DNA from: Treponema sp.
Lineage (GTDB): Bacteria; Spirochaetota; Spirochaetia; Treponematales; Treponemataceae
Assembly (NCBI GenBank): GCA_017938365.1
Contig: JAGBBT010000113.1
Span: 1 to 63,333, forward strand
Reading direction: 5' to 3'
DNA: 63,333 bases
Both the position numbers and the translations under genes were made by a program. Position 1 is the first letter of the stretch. Every line of letters begins with the position of its first letter. The notes under the pieces are model-generated. The model was not told the origin of the DNA. It made no database searches and saw only the letters and a program-made list of their open reading frames with translations. Positions 54,424 to 62,857 of this stretch are shown piece after piece.

Positions 54424-56106
54424 TTAAAATAATCCAGAAATTACACCATCATCATCAACATCAATATTCAATGCTGCCGGTTGCTTTGGTAAACCAGGCA
54501 TAGTCATAATATCACCTGACAAAACAACAACAAAACCTGCACCGCTGTACAACTGAACATCTCTTACAGGAAAAGTGTAATCTTTAGGAGCACAAACTAA
54601 TTTTGGATCATGACTAATCGAATTTTGAGTTTTTGCTATACAAACAGGAAGATTTCCAAATCCTTCTTCTGTAAACTGAGCAAGTTTTTTTAATGCAGTA
54701 GAAGAAAAATCCACATTCTTTGCTCTATAAATTTCTTTGGCAATAGTTTCAATTTTTTCTTTTAACGGAAGTTCATCAGGATATAAATATTTAAATTCTG
54801 ATTTTGAAGATTCGCAAAGTTCAACTACTTTTTGAGCTAATTCCTTTGAGCCTTCTCCACCTTTTCCCCAAGATTCAGCTAAAACAACACTACAATTAAG
54901 ATTAGCACACAATTTTTCTACTAATTTAATTTCTGCCTCAGAATCTGATTCAAAACGATTAATTGCCACAACGATAGGAAGATTATATTTCTTTATATTT
55001 TCAATATGAACAGAAAGATTCTCAAAACCCTTTTCTAAAGCATTTAGATTTTCTTCTGAAAGATTATTCTTTAATACGCCTCCATGCATTTTTAACGCAC
55101 GAATTGTAGCAACTAAAACAACTGCACTTGGATTTAATCCAGCAACTCTACACTTTATATCAAAGAACTTTTCTGCACCTAAGTCAGCTGCAAAACCTGC
55201 TTCTGTTACAACATAATCACTACAAGCTAAAGCAGAAATTGTTGCATTAACAGAATTACAACCATGGGCAATATTTGCAAAAGGTCCTCCATGAACAAAG
55301 GCTGGAGTTTTTTCTAAAGTTTGAACTAAATTCGGTCTAATAGCATCTTTTAACAAAGCAGCAATTGCACCAGTACAATTAAATTCTGCAAACTTAACAG
55401 ACCTTCCATCAAAAGATTTTCCAATAATAATATTATCAATTCTATTTTTTAATTCTGCTATAGATCTTGAAAGACAAACAATAGCCATTATTTCACTAGC
55501 AACTGATATACAAAAATGATCTTCTCTAGGAACTCCATTAACTTTTCCACCAAGACCAATATTAATATTTCTTAAAGCTCTATCATTTATATCAACACAA
55601 CGCTTCCATGAAATTGTTCTTGAATCAATATTTAAGGGATTCCCTTGTTGTAAAGAATTATCAATAATAGCCGCAATCATGTTATTTGCAATGGAAATTC
55701 CATGAATATCCCCTGTAAAATGCAAATTAATATCTTCCATAGGAACTATTTGTGCATAACCACCACCGCATGCACCACCTTTTACACCAAAACAAGGACC
55801 TAAGGAAGGCTCACGCAAAGCAATAATTGTTTTCTTACCAATTTTTGAAAGCCCATCCCCTAAACCAATAGAAACTGTAGATTTTCCTTCACCAGCAGGA
55901 GTTGGCGTACAAGCAGTTACAAGAATAAGCTTACCTTTTTTATTATTTTTAAAATCATTATGAAGTTCTCTTAGCTTCTTCATTGAAATTTTTGCTTTAT
56001 ATTGTCCATACAAATCCAAATCAGATTCACAAAGCCCAACAGTATTTGCAATAGAAACAATTGGTTCCATTTTATTTTTTTGAGCAATTTCGATATCAGA
56101 AATCAT
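54424..56106 (-). CDS. fhs: Formate-tetrahydrofolate ligase
   Basis: Makes 10-formyl-THF from formate, THF and ATP. The 560 residues contain the ATP site [20 protein letters not shown] near 65, the folate and metal motif [20 protein letters not shown] near 115, and the conserved [21 protein letters not shown] tail. The start has GAGG 7 nt upstream. A promoter TGACA-N17-TAGAAT is likely near 56145-56170. With the cyclo-ligase at 15433, it supports formate-based one-carbon use in an anaerobe. Confidence 0.96.
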   Translation of the reverse strand: MISDIEIAQKNKMEPIVSIANTVGLCESDLDLYGQYKAKISMKKLRELHNDFKNNKKGKLILVTACTPTPAGEGKSTVSIGLGDGLSKIGKKTIIALREPSLGPCFGVKGGACGGGYAQIVPMEDINLHFTGDIHGISIANNMIAAIIDNSLQQGNPLNIDSRTISWKRCVDINDRALRNINIGLGGKVNGVPREDHFCISVASEIMAIVCLSRSIAELKNRIDNIIIGKSFDGRSVKFAEFNCTGAIAALLKDAIRPNLVQTLEKTPAFVHGGPFANIAHGCNSVNATISALACSDYVVTEAGFAADLGAEKFFDIKCRVAGLNPSAVVLVATIRALKMHGGVLKNNLSEENLNALEKGFENLSVHIENIKKYNLPIVVAINRFESDSEAEIKLVEKLCANLNCSVVLAESWGKGGEGSKELAQKVVELCESSKSEFKYLYPDELPLKEKIETIAKEIYRAKNVDFSSTALKKLAQFTEEGFGNLPVCIAKTQNSISHDPKLVCAPKDYTFPVRDVQLYSGAGFVVVLSGDIMTMPGLPKQPAALNIDVDDDGVISGLF

Positions 56107-56236
56107 ACAAAAACCTCAAACAAAAGTGATACCTAATTCTATAAGAAAAACAAAGAATTGTCAGCAGAATAAAAGCATATTACAGTTTTAAGGAAGTTCT
56201 TATTTTTAATAAAAAATCAGTAAACTTGAACAAAAA

Positions 56237-56384
56237 TTTGCCTGAAATTTGATTTACATTTGCCTGAAACGCAAGTTGAATTTGCCTGAAATTTGATTTG
56301 CATTTGCCTGAAACTCAAGTTGAATTTGCCTGAAATTTGATTTGCATTTGCCTGAAATTTAAACTGAAAATCAGGCAAATTTGA
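56237..56384. repeat. 22-bp repeat array, six units with inverted end
   Basis: TTTGCCTGAAA begins at 56237, 56259, 56281, 56303, 56325 and 56347, exactly 22 bp apart. The following 11 bp alternate between TTTGATTTGC-like and CAAGTTGA-like forms, giving a 44-bp higher period. It closes with AAATCAGGCAAAT (about 56369-56381), an inverted copy of the core, able to form a hairpin with the last unit. It is noncoding, between the 56424 gene and fhs. Confidence 0.93.
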
Positions 56385-56423
56385 ATCAAAAATCAGTAAT
56401 ATTTTTTTATCAGTACTAAGTAA

Positions 56424-57254
56424 TTACAACTTTAACTTTTCGTTTAATTTTTCTCGTGTGGAATTCATATTGTAATCAAATAATGAATAACCTAATTCAT
56501 TTATTTTTCGAATGAATGCAATGTAGCGCGTATTTGGTAAAACTTTTTCTGCTTCATCTAAATACTTTTGGCATTGGGTTTTATTTTTTTCTTCAAAGCA
56601 AATCTGCGAAACATTTATATTTCCATAGTATAATTCATAATCATTAGTTGCTTTTTCAAGAGATAATAAAAAGTATTCCTTAGCTGTATTTTTGCTTCCG
56701 CCGCCAATTGCTGGTGCATAATAATACCAATAAGCTGAAAGCATATACGCAAAAGCCATATCGGGATAGTTTTCTAAAACCATTGCAAAGTCTTTTTTTT
56801 CTTTTAAGCCATATTTTATTGAATTTGAGCGTGGCAAAAATTGTAGCATAGAGTTTATTATGTCTGCTGATGAAAGGATATACCAAGGATTAAGTCCGTT
56901 TTTTTCATTTTCATTTGTATATGCAGAAATCTTTTCAAATTGTGGTCGTAATATTTTTTCCATTTCTGGAGAATACATATCTTTCTCGTAAACAAAATTA
57001 TAATGTGCTGTTGTAAGCATATTCTCTACAGAAAGTTTAGCTTCTTCTCCTAAGGCTAATATTTGAGTTTCATTTGATTGTCTAAAATCTATAACTGCCT
57101 GAATTGCTTCTTCTGGTGTTTGATAAGAACGCAATGATAATCTGAACATTAAAACTTTTTGAATAAAATCATTTTCTGCTTCATTAAAATCAACAGAAAA
57201 TCCATAAGAAAAACAGCATAATAATAATAAAATAAAAAACTTCTTAATTCTCAT
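56424..57254 (-). CDS. Exported helical-repeat protein of unknown function
   Basis: A 276-residue protein with a signal peptide (MRIKKFFILLLLCCFSYGFS). The mature part is helical, with TPR-like pairs near the C-terminus (AYMLSAYWYYYAPAIGGGSK, AKEYFLLSLEKATNDYELYY, QKYLDEAEKVLPNTRY). This resembles periplasmic TPR helper proteins of spirochaetes. The ATG at 57254 is chosen because it gives the best signal; an ATG at 57260 is 3 nt from TATAAT (57264-57269). A 22-bp repeat array follows the stop. Confidence 0.6.
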   Translation of the reverse strand: MRIKKFFILLLLCCFSYGFSVDFNEAENDFIQKVLMFRLSLRSYQTPEEAIQAVIDFRQSNETQILALGEEAKLSVENMLTTAHYNFVYEKDMYSPEMEKILRPQFEKISAYTNENEKNGLNPWYILSSADIINSMLQFLPRSNSIKYGLKEKKDFAMVLENYPDMAFAYMLSAYWYYYAPAIGGGSKNTAKEYFLLSLEKATNDYELYYGNINVSQICFEEKNKTQCQKYLDEAEKVLPNTRYIAFIRKINELGYSLFDYNMNSTREKLNEKLKL

Positions 57255-57330
57255 AAGCATCAGATTATAAAAAAAAGTTAGGACTGTAAATCCATTTATG
57301 CTACTTATAAATCTTAAATATATAACTATC

Positions 57331-57359
57331 TTGTAAATTGCGATAATAAGTGATAAACT
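57331..57359 (+). promoter_or_regulatory. Promoter of the glycolipid-like cassette
   Basis: TTGTAA (57331-57336) and TAAACT (57354-57359) with a 17-bp spacer. The start codon at 57369 is 9 nt from the -10, so the leader is only a few bases. Confidence 0.6.
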
Positions 57360-57368
57360 CGAAAAATC

Positions 57369-58322
57369 ATGAATTTAAGTACAGAAAAAAAGATAATTCC
57401 TTTGTTCTTTGCAACGGATGATAACTACACACCATTTCTTGCAGTTGCTTTACAATCTTTACTAGAAAATGCTTCAAAAGACTATTTTTACAAAATATAC
57501 ATATTAACTACAAATCTTAAAAAAGAATATCAAGAACAATTAATAATATTAGTAAATGATGCGGCACCTAACTTCGCATCTATTGAGTTTTGTTCTTTAA
57601 AAGAAGAAATGGAAAAGACTTCAGGAACATTCCATTTAAGAGACTATTATTCTAAAGAAACTTATTGTCGAATATTTATTCCAAGAGTTTTTCCTCAATA
57701 CGATAAAGTTTTGTATTTAGATTGTGATATTACTGTAACTGGTGATATTTCAGAATTATATAATACAGACTTAGAAGATAATCTTGTTGCGGCTTCTGTT
57801 GAAGAAGTAATGGGTTCTTATGATGTTTTTGGTACTTATGTAGAAAAAGCTTTAGGTGTAAAAAGAGAAAAATACTTTAGTGCAGGAATTCTTCTCATTA
57901 ATGCTGAACTTTACAGAAAACAAGACATTGAAATTAAGTTTATTGAATTAATGAATAAGTTTAAGTTCCGCGTAACACAAGATGAAGATTATTTAAATGT
58001 TCTTTGTAAGGATAAAGTAAAGTACTTAAGTCTTGGATGGAATAAGTCTTCATATAAAAACGAAAATTTTAATGATAAAGATTTAAAATTGATTCACTAT
58101 AAAATCAATTGGAAGCCATGGCATTACGACAATGTCTTGTATGAAGATTTCTTTTGGAACTATGCGAAAAAAACATATTTCTACGATACTATTTTGAAAA
58201 TAAAGGCTTCTTACACAGAGGATTTAAAAGAAAGAGATTCTCTAGCTTTTGAAAATCTTGTAAAAATGGCTATTGAAGATACAAACGATCCTAATAATTA
58301 CAATAACTCTATAAACAAATAG
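57369..58322 (+). CDS. Family 8 glycosyltransferase
   Basis: A 317-residue cytosolic retaining glycosyltransferase. The metal-binding D-x-D is YLDCDITVTGDI near residue 116, FSAGILLINAELY follows, and the C-terminal HYKINWKPW carries the conserved His. Family 8 enzymes use UDP-Glc or UDP-Gal on lipopolysaccharide or other acceptors. First gene of a four-gene run with two acyltransferases and a second GT8, so lipid glycosylation is a reasonable inference. Confidence 0.88.
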   Translation: MNLSTEKKIIPLFFATDDNYTPFLAVALQSLLENASKDYFYKIYILTTNLKKEYQEQLIILVNDAAPNFASIEFCSLKEEMEKTSGTFHLRDYYSKETYCRIFIPRVFPQYDKVLYLDCDITVTGDISELYNTDLEDNLVAASVEEVMGSYDVFGTYVEKALGVKREKYFSAGILLINAELYRKQDIEIKFIELMNKFKFRVTQDEDYLNVLCKDKVKYLSLGWNKSSYKNENFNDKDLKLIHYKINWKPWHYDNVLYEDFFWNYAKKTYFYDTILKIKASYTEDLKERDSLAFENLVKMAIEDTNDPNNYNNSINK

Positions 58323-58332
58323 GAATATAAGT

Positions 58333-59175
58333 ATGTCAGCTGAAGTTACTATTGAAAAAGATAAAGGACGCTTGGAGATTCTAAAAAAAATTGAAGAATA
58401 CGAAAAATCTGGTCGTTTCACAGAAGATGTGGAAGATGATCCTCCTACAATTCCTTTAACTCCTGACAAAGTTGACTATCTTAACAAAAAACTTTCTAGT
58501 AAGTTTTGGATGAAATTTGCTAATACTTTGGCTCGTCGCCACATAAACAAACTAATAAAAAATAAGCAATTAATAATAAAAGAAGTTATTGGTCTTGAAA
58601 ATTATATAAATTTAAAAAGAACTGGTGCTATTATTACTTGTAACCACTTTAACGCTTTTGATAATTTTGCCGTTTATAAAGCTATAGAAAAGCATGTATA
58701 TCATAAAGAATTAGTTAAAGTATGTAGAGAAGGTAATTTTACAAATTTCCCAGGTTTTTATGGATTTTTATTTAGACATTGTAACACACTGCCTCTTAGT
58801 AGCAATGTTTCTACAATGAAGAATTTTGTTCATGCTGTAAAAACATATTTATCACAAGGAAGACAAATTCTTATTTATGCTGAACAAGCTATGTGGTGGA
58901 ATTATAAAAAACCTCGTCCTTTGACAAACGGTGCATTTAAGTTAGCAGCTGAAAATAACGCACCAATTCTTCCTTTTTTTATAACTTTTGAAGATTCTCA
59001 AATTATGGGAGCAGATGGTTTTCCTGTTCAAGAATATACAATTCATATTCTGGAACCTATATATCCTAAGAAAGAACTTTCTGCACGACAGAATGCTGAA
59101 TACATGAAAAATACAAATTATCAAATGTGGAAAGATGTATACGAAAAAACATACAATATTCCTCTTCAATATTAA
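58333..59175 (+). CDS. PlsC-type acyltransferase with HX4D motif
   Basis: A 280-residue protein. The acyltransferase motif is CNHFNAFDNF near 105 (His and Asp four apart), followed by REGNFTNFPGFYGFLFRHC and the phosphate-binding region AEQAMWWNYKKPRP near 195. There is no clear membrane helix, so it is probably peripheral. It would move an acyl chain to a glycerol-3-phosphate or glycolipid acceptor. The start has TAGGA 8 nt upstream. Paralogous to the next gene. Confidence 0.82.
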   Translation: MSAEVTIEKDKGRLEILKKIEEYEKSGRFTEDVEDDPPTIPLTPDKVDYLNKKLSSKFWMKFANTLARRHINKLIKNKQLIIKEVIGLENYINLKRTGAIITCNHFNAFDNFAVYKAIEKHVYHKELVKVCREGNFTNFPGFYGFLFRHCNTLPLSSNVSTMKNFVHAVKTYLSQGRQILIYAEQAMWWNYKKPRPLTNGAFKLAAENNAPILPFFITFEDSQIMGADGFPVQEYTIHILEPIYPKKELSARQNAEYMKNTNYQMWKDVYEKTYNIPLQY

Positions 59176-59178
59176 CAA

Positions 59179-59958
59179 ATGTCTAAAGAAAGAAAAATAA
59201 TCTATTATAAAGATGAATTAAATGAAGAATTTTCCACTGCTGTAATAAAGGCTAAGCCCATTGATGAAAATTACGATTATGGTGGTAAGACTTTATCTTG
59301 GAAAATAGCTCACTTTTTTTGGTATAAAGTTATAGCTATTCCTATTGCCTTTTTGTTTTTAAAATTAAAATACAAGCATAAAATATTCAACAAAAAGCTA
59401 TTAAAAGAATACAGAAATTCCTCTATTTTTTTATACGCAAATCATACAAATCCTGCGGCAGATGCTTTAATTCCAACATTTGTAAGTTTGCCTCACAGTG
59501 CCTATGTAATTGTTCACCCAAACAATGTTTCTATGCCTTTTTTAGGTAGAATTACGCCATATTTAGGTGCTTTGCCCTTACCTGATAATTTGGCAGCAGG
59601 TAAAAACTTTATGGAAGCCTTAAAACTTCATATCCAAGAAAATAATAATATAATGATTTATCCAGAAGCACACATTTGGCCTTTTTATACTAAAATAAGA
59701 CCATTTCCTGATGCCTCTTTTAAATATCCTGTTCAATACAAAACTCCTGTTTTTTGTTTTACAAATATTTATCAAAAAAGACGATTTTCTAAAAATCCTA
59801 GAATGTTAACTTATATTGATGGACCTTTTTTTCCTGATGAATCTTTATCACTAAAAGAACAAAGAAAAGATTTAAGGGATAGAGTTTACAATACTATGGT
59901 TGAGCGAAGTAAATTAAACAATATAGAAATAATTAAATACATAAAAAAGGTAGATTAA
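59179..59958 (+). CDS. PlsC-type acyltransferase with unusual HX5D spacing
   Basis: A 259-residue protein, paralogue of the preceding one. The motif is ANHTNPAADAL near 88-98: five residues lie between His and Asp rather than four. The other conserved block is YPEAHIWPFYTKIRPFPDAS near 158-178, similar to the partner gene's AEQAMWWNYKKPRPL. One hydrophobic segment lies near 45-60 (VIAIPIAFLFLKL). It starts 3 bp after the previous stop with no ribosome site, so it relies on coupling. Whether the extra residue removes activity is unclear. Confidence 0.78.
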   Translation: MSKERKIIYYKDELNEEFSTAVIKAKPIDENYDYGGKTLSWKIAHFFWYKVIAIPIAFLFLKLKYKHKIFNKKLLKEYRNSSIFLYANHTNPAADALIPTFVSLPHSAYVIVHPNNVSMPFLGRITPYLGALPLPDNLAAGKNFMEALKLHIQENNNIMIYPEAHIWPFYTKIRPFPDASFKYPVQYKTPVFCFTNIYQKRRFSKNPRMLTYIDGPFFPDESLSLKEQRKDLRDRVYNTMVERSKLNNIEIIKYIKKVD

Positions 59959-59959
59959 A

Positions 59960-60814
59960 ATGAAGAATATATTATTTTGCGGAAACGATAAAGTTTTTGA
60001 TGGAGCATTAACTACAATTCTGTCTATTCTAAAAAGAACAGAATCCACTGAGCCTTTTAATTTTATAATTTTTACGATGGATGTTTCTGAATTAAATCCA
60101 AATTTTACTCCTATGACTGACTCTCAAATATTGTTTTTGGATAAATTAACAAAGGAATATAATTCAAATAACTCTGTAAAAAAAATAGATGTAACAGATT
60201 TATACAAGAAAGAATTTTCTGGATGTCCAAACGAAGGCTGTTATTGTTCCCCATACACATTAATTAGACTCTTTGCTGATATAGTACTTCCGGAGTACGA
60301 CAAGTTACTTTATTTAGATATAGATTTACTTTTTAATAAAGATATTTCTCTTTTGTATGATATAGATGTAGAAGGTTACGAATACGCTGCGGCAAGAGAT
60401 CATTATGGAAAATTCCTTGTTAACCCTAATTTTGTTAATGCAGGGGTTTTATTATTCAACATGAAAGAATGTAAAAAAACAAAGTTATTTGATAAAAGTA
60501 GAAATTGGATAAAAACAAAAAAACTAATATTTGCAGATGAAAGTGCTATAATCAGAAGTACAACTAAAAAGAAAATGATTTCTCAAAGGTTTAACGATCA
60601 AAAGTTTTTATACAAGAATACAGTAATTAGACATTTTTCAAAAAGACTTTTCTGGCTCCCATATCCACACACCGCAAACATCAAACAATGGAAAATAACT
60701 CAAATACACAAAATATTTGGTTATGAAAATTTTGATGATATTCTGTACGAATATGTTTACCAGAAATCATTTTTTGAAAGGAATTTTTCTTCTACTCCTC
60801 TGGAGCAAGTTTAG
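59960..60814 (+). CDS. Family 8 glycosyltransferase, second copy
   Basis: A 284-residue protein related to the gene at 57369. D-x-D is LYLDIDLLFNKDI near 119, preceded by SPYTLIRLFADIVLPEYDKL, with FVNAGVLLFNMKE and the C-terminal IRHFSKRLFW. A Cys-rich insert (SGCPNEGCYCS near 87) may bind metal. It starts 1 bp after the preceding gene and closes the cassette. Its end overlaps the end of the convergent DUF368 gene by 23 bp. Confidence 0.82.
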   Translation: MKNILFCGNDKVFDGALTTILSILKRTESTEPFNFIIFTMDVSELNPNFTPMTDSQILFLDKLTKEYNSNNSVKKIDVTDLYKKEFSGCPNEGCYCSPYTLIRLFADIVLPEYDKLLYLDIDLLFNKDISLLYDIDVEGYEYAAARDHYGKFLVNPNFVNAGVLLFNMKECKKTKLFDKSRNWIKTKKLIFADESAIIRSTTKKKMISQRFNDQKFLYKNTVIRHFSKRLFWLPYPHTANIKQWKITQIHKIFGYENFDDILYEYVYQKSFFERNFSSTPLEQV

Positions 60815-61673
60815 CACTAAAATATGCCATTGCCATTCCAGAAACTAAGGAAATAAAACTTGTAATTCCTATTAGAAAGCCATTAATAACTGAGAAATCA
60901 GGAATTAATGTTATTGCAGAACCACATAAAAGACCAAAAATAACTGCATAAGTATGATTTGGAGCAATTCTTAACAAAACTTTTACAATTTGGGCACCAA
61001 TAAGTAATCCTAATAAAACTCCAATTCCATTTGGTAAAAGTAGGAAAAATGCATGAAACATTGTTTCTGAATCAAATAATGCAGGAATGCTAGACATAAC
61101 AATAGGATAAACACCAAGAATTAACATCAATAAAGAACCAGAGATTCCTGGAATAATCATAGCAATTGCACCAATCAAACCTGCAAAAAAGATTTTTGCA
61201 GAAAGCCCTACAGAAATAGGAGGAAGAACACTTATCATTTGTGATTTATCAACATTACTTTCTAAACTTGAAAAAAATAGAAGTGCAACAAGACCTGCTA
61301 AAACACAAACAAAAATTATTATCTTTTTTGCTACGCTTAATTTTTCTTCTGTTTCAGTTTTTAACATGAACTTAAAAATAAGTGGCATACTTCCTAAAAT
61401 TAAACCTGTAAAAAAGAAATTTGTTTGAATTGGAAATCTTCCGTACAAAACAGTAATTAATTTGCTAAAAAGAAGAACACCTATTGCCATACCTATAAGC
61501 AAAGGGAAAACAAACTTTCTATTAGCTATAATTCTTTTTACATTCAATGTTATTGCATTTATAAATTTATCATAAATATTGAATACAACAGCTAAAGTTC
61601 CTCCTGAAACTCCAGGAATAACATTTGCCATACCAATTACAATTCCAATTAAAATTAATCTTAGGATTTCCAT
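60792..61673 (-). CDS. DUF368 membrane protein, candidate polyprenyl-phosphate translocase
   Basis: A 293-residue protein with about eight membrane helices. Two related motifs sit in inverted-topology halves: NVIPGVSGGTLAVVF near 17 and MIIPGISGSLLMLI near 165. DUF368 proteins (PopT) have been shown in other bacteria to recycle undecaprenyl phosphate across the inner membrane. That function is likely here, feeding cell-wall or glycan synthesis. CAGAGG lies 5 nt before the ATG. Its stop lies inside the end of the convergent GT8 gene. Confidence 0.85.
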   Translation of the reverse strand: MEILRLILIGIVIGMANVIPGVSGGTLAVVFNIYDKFINAITLNVKRIIANRKFVFPLLIGMAIGVLLFSKLITVLYGRFPIQTNFFFTGLILGSMPLIFKFMLKTETEEKLSVAKKIIIFVCVLAGLVALLFFSSLESNVDKSQMISVLPPISVGLSAKIFFAGLIGAIAMIIPGISGSLLMLILGVYPIVMSSIPALFDSETMFHAFFLLLPNGIGVLLGLLIGAQIVKVLLRIAPNHTYAVIFGLLCGSAITLIPDFSVINGFLIGITSFISLVSGMAMAYFSAKLAPEE

Positions 61674-61810
61674 AACTACCTCTGAAAATAATCAATTAAA
61701 CTTTTGAACTAATTTATTTTTTCTTTTTATAAAAATAAGTACCTTTCATAAATACTTCAAGTAGAATAGTAACAAAATAAAACCTATTTTACAATGTCCT
61801 AAGATTTTTA

Positions 61811-61854
61811 AAATCAAACAATGGGATAGGAAAAACTACCCCATTGTTTGATTT
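61811..61854 (-). terminator. Terminator after the AraC-type gene
   Basis: AAATCAAACAATGGG at 61811-61825 and its exact complement at 61840-61854 form a 15-bp stem just past the stop of the minus-strand regulator. Confidence 0.85.
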
Positions 61855-61857
61855 AAC

Positions 61858-62760
61858 TTATTTCTTTTTAACAGGAATCCAAATTGCACTATGGTAATCT
61901 GCATCAGTTTTTTCACCATTTACGCAATCATACCATTCAATATTAGCATTTCCAGAAATTTCATATTCAGGATTTCCTGGAAGCCATTCTTTAAATATTT
62001 TTGTATTTAGTGATTGTAAAGCATCTGGCATTGGACCAATACAATCAAAAACAGCCCATTCACTTTGAGGGAATTCATACAACTTCATTCCTTCTGGAAC
62101 TTCGCCACCAGTGTATTTTCCTGCAATCATATAGGTAAATTTTCGTCCATCACAAGAACCATTTCCTTCATCAATACAAATTCCGTATTCACCAATACAA
62201 TTGTCTATTAAAGCTTTTTCTTGTGGGGTTTTAGGTGGATTGCCAGCATAAACATTTGCTGCATATTTTTGACAAATCTCATCCCAGTATTTTGGAATCT
62301 CCTCATACGCATTGTCAAAAGAAAACTCTTTTGCAAATCCAATTACTTTAAAACCAAACATCTTTGTAATTTTGTAGTCCATTTTATTTCCTCCATGAAC
62401 AGTAATTTTGATATTCAGCGGAAGAAAAGTTTTTATATGACCTCCTTGTTTTATTTTTATGGGAGTAGTTCCGTGAAACCTTGTAAAAGCCTTTGAAAAA
62501 CTTTCTGGAGTTTCGTATCCGTAATCATAAGCTATATCAATTATTTTTTTGCTTGTTTGTTTTAATTCAATAGCAGAAAGATATAGTCTACGATTACGAA
62601 TATACTCCGAAACTGAATAACCAGTCACAATTAGAAAACCTCGTTGAAAATGTAACGAAGACAAAAACACTTGATTTGCAATATCTTGCACGGTTATATC
62701 TTCTTTCAAGTGAGTTTCGATATAATCAATCGACTTTCTAATTGCGGTCAGCCATTCCAT
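61858..62760 (-). CDS. AraC-type regulator with GyrI-like ligand domain
   Basis: A 300-residue regulator. Residues 5-105 hold the two helix-turn-helix units of AraC (ITVQDIANQVFLSSLHFQRG and IIDIAYDYGYETPESFSKAF). Residues about 125-298 form a GyrI/SOUL-like domain that binds small amphipathic ligands (FKVIGFAKEF, WAVFDCIGPMPDAL, EIWIPV-like end). Proteins of this kind often control multidrug or stress genes. AAAGGA lies 10 nt before the ATG. It is common in Firmicutes, so transfer is possible. The target is not evident. Confidence 0.88.
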   Translation of the reverse strand: MEWLTAIRKSIDYIETHLKEDITVQDIANQVFLSSLHFQRGFLIVTGYSVSEYIRNRRLYLSAIELKQTSKKIIDIAYDYGYETPESFSKAFTRFHGTTPIKIKQGGHIKTFLPLNIKITVHGGNKMDYKITKMFGFKVIGFAKEFSFDNAYEEIPKYWDEICQKYAANVYAGNPPKTPQEKALIDNCIGEYGICIDEGNGSCDGRKFTYMIAGKYTGGEVPEGMKLYEFPQSEWAVFDCIGPMPDALQSLNTKIFKEWLPGNPEYEISGNANIEWYDCVNGEKTDADYHSAIWIPVKKK

Positions 62761-62857
62761 ATAACTTAATTCCTTTCTTCAGCATATAAAAAATATTACT
62801 GTCATGAAGAACATAAATCTTGTCATTTTTAAGTCAATTTTGTCCGGTTTTATTTTG

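Noticed and set aside
56237..56384. CRISPR array
   Set aside because: The 11-bp fillers alternate between two sequences and are not unique spacers; the period is too short.
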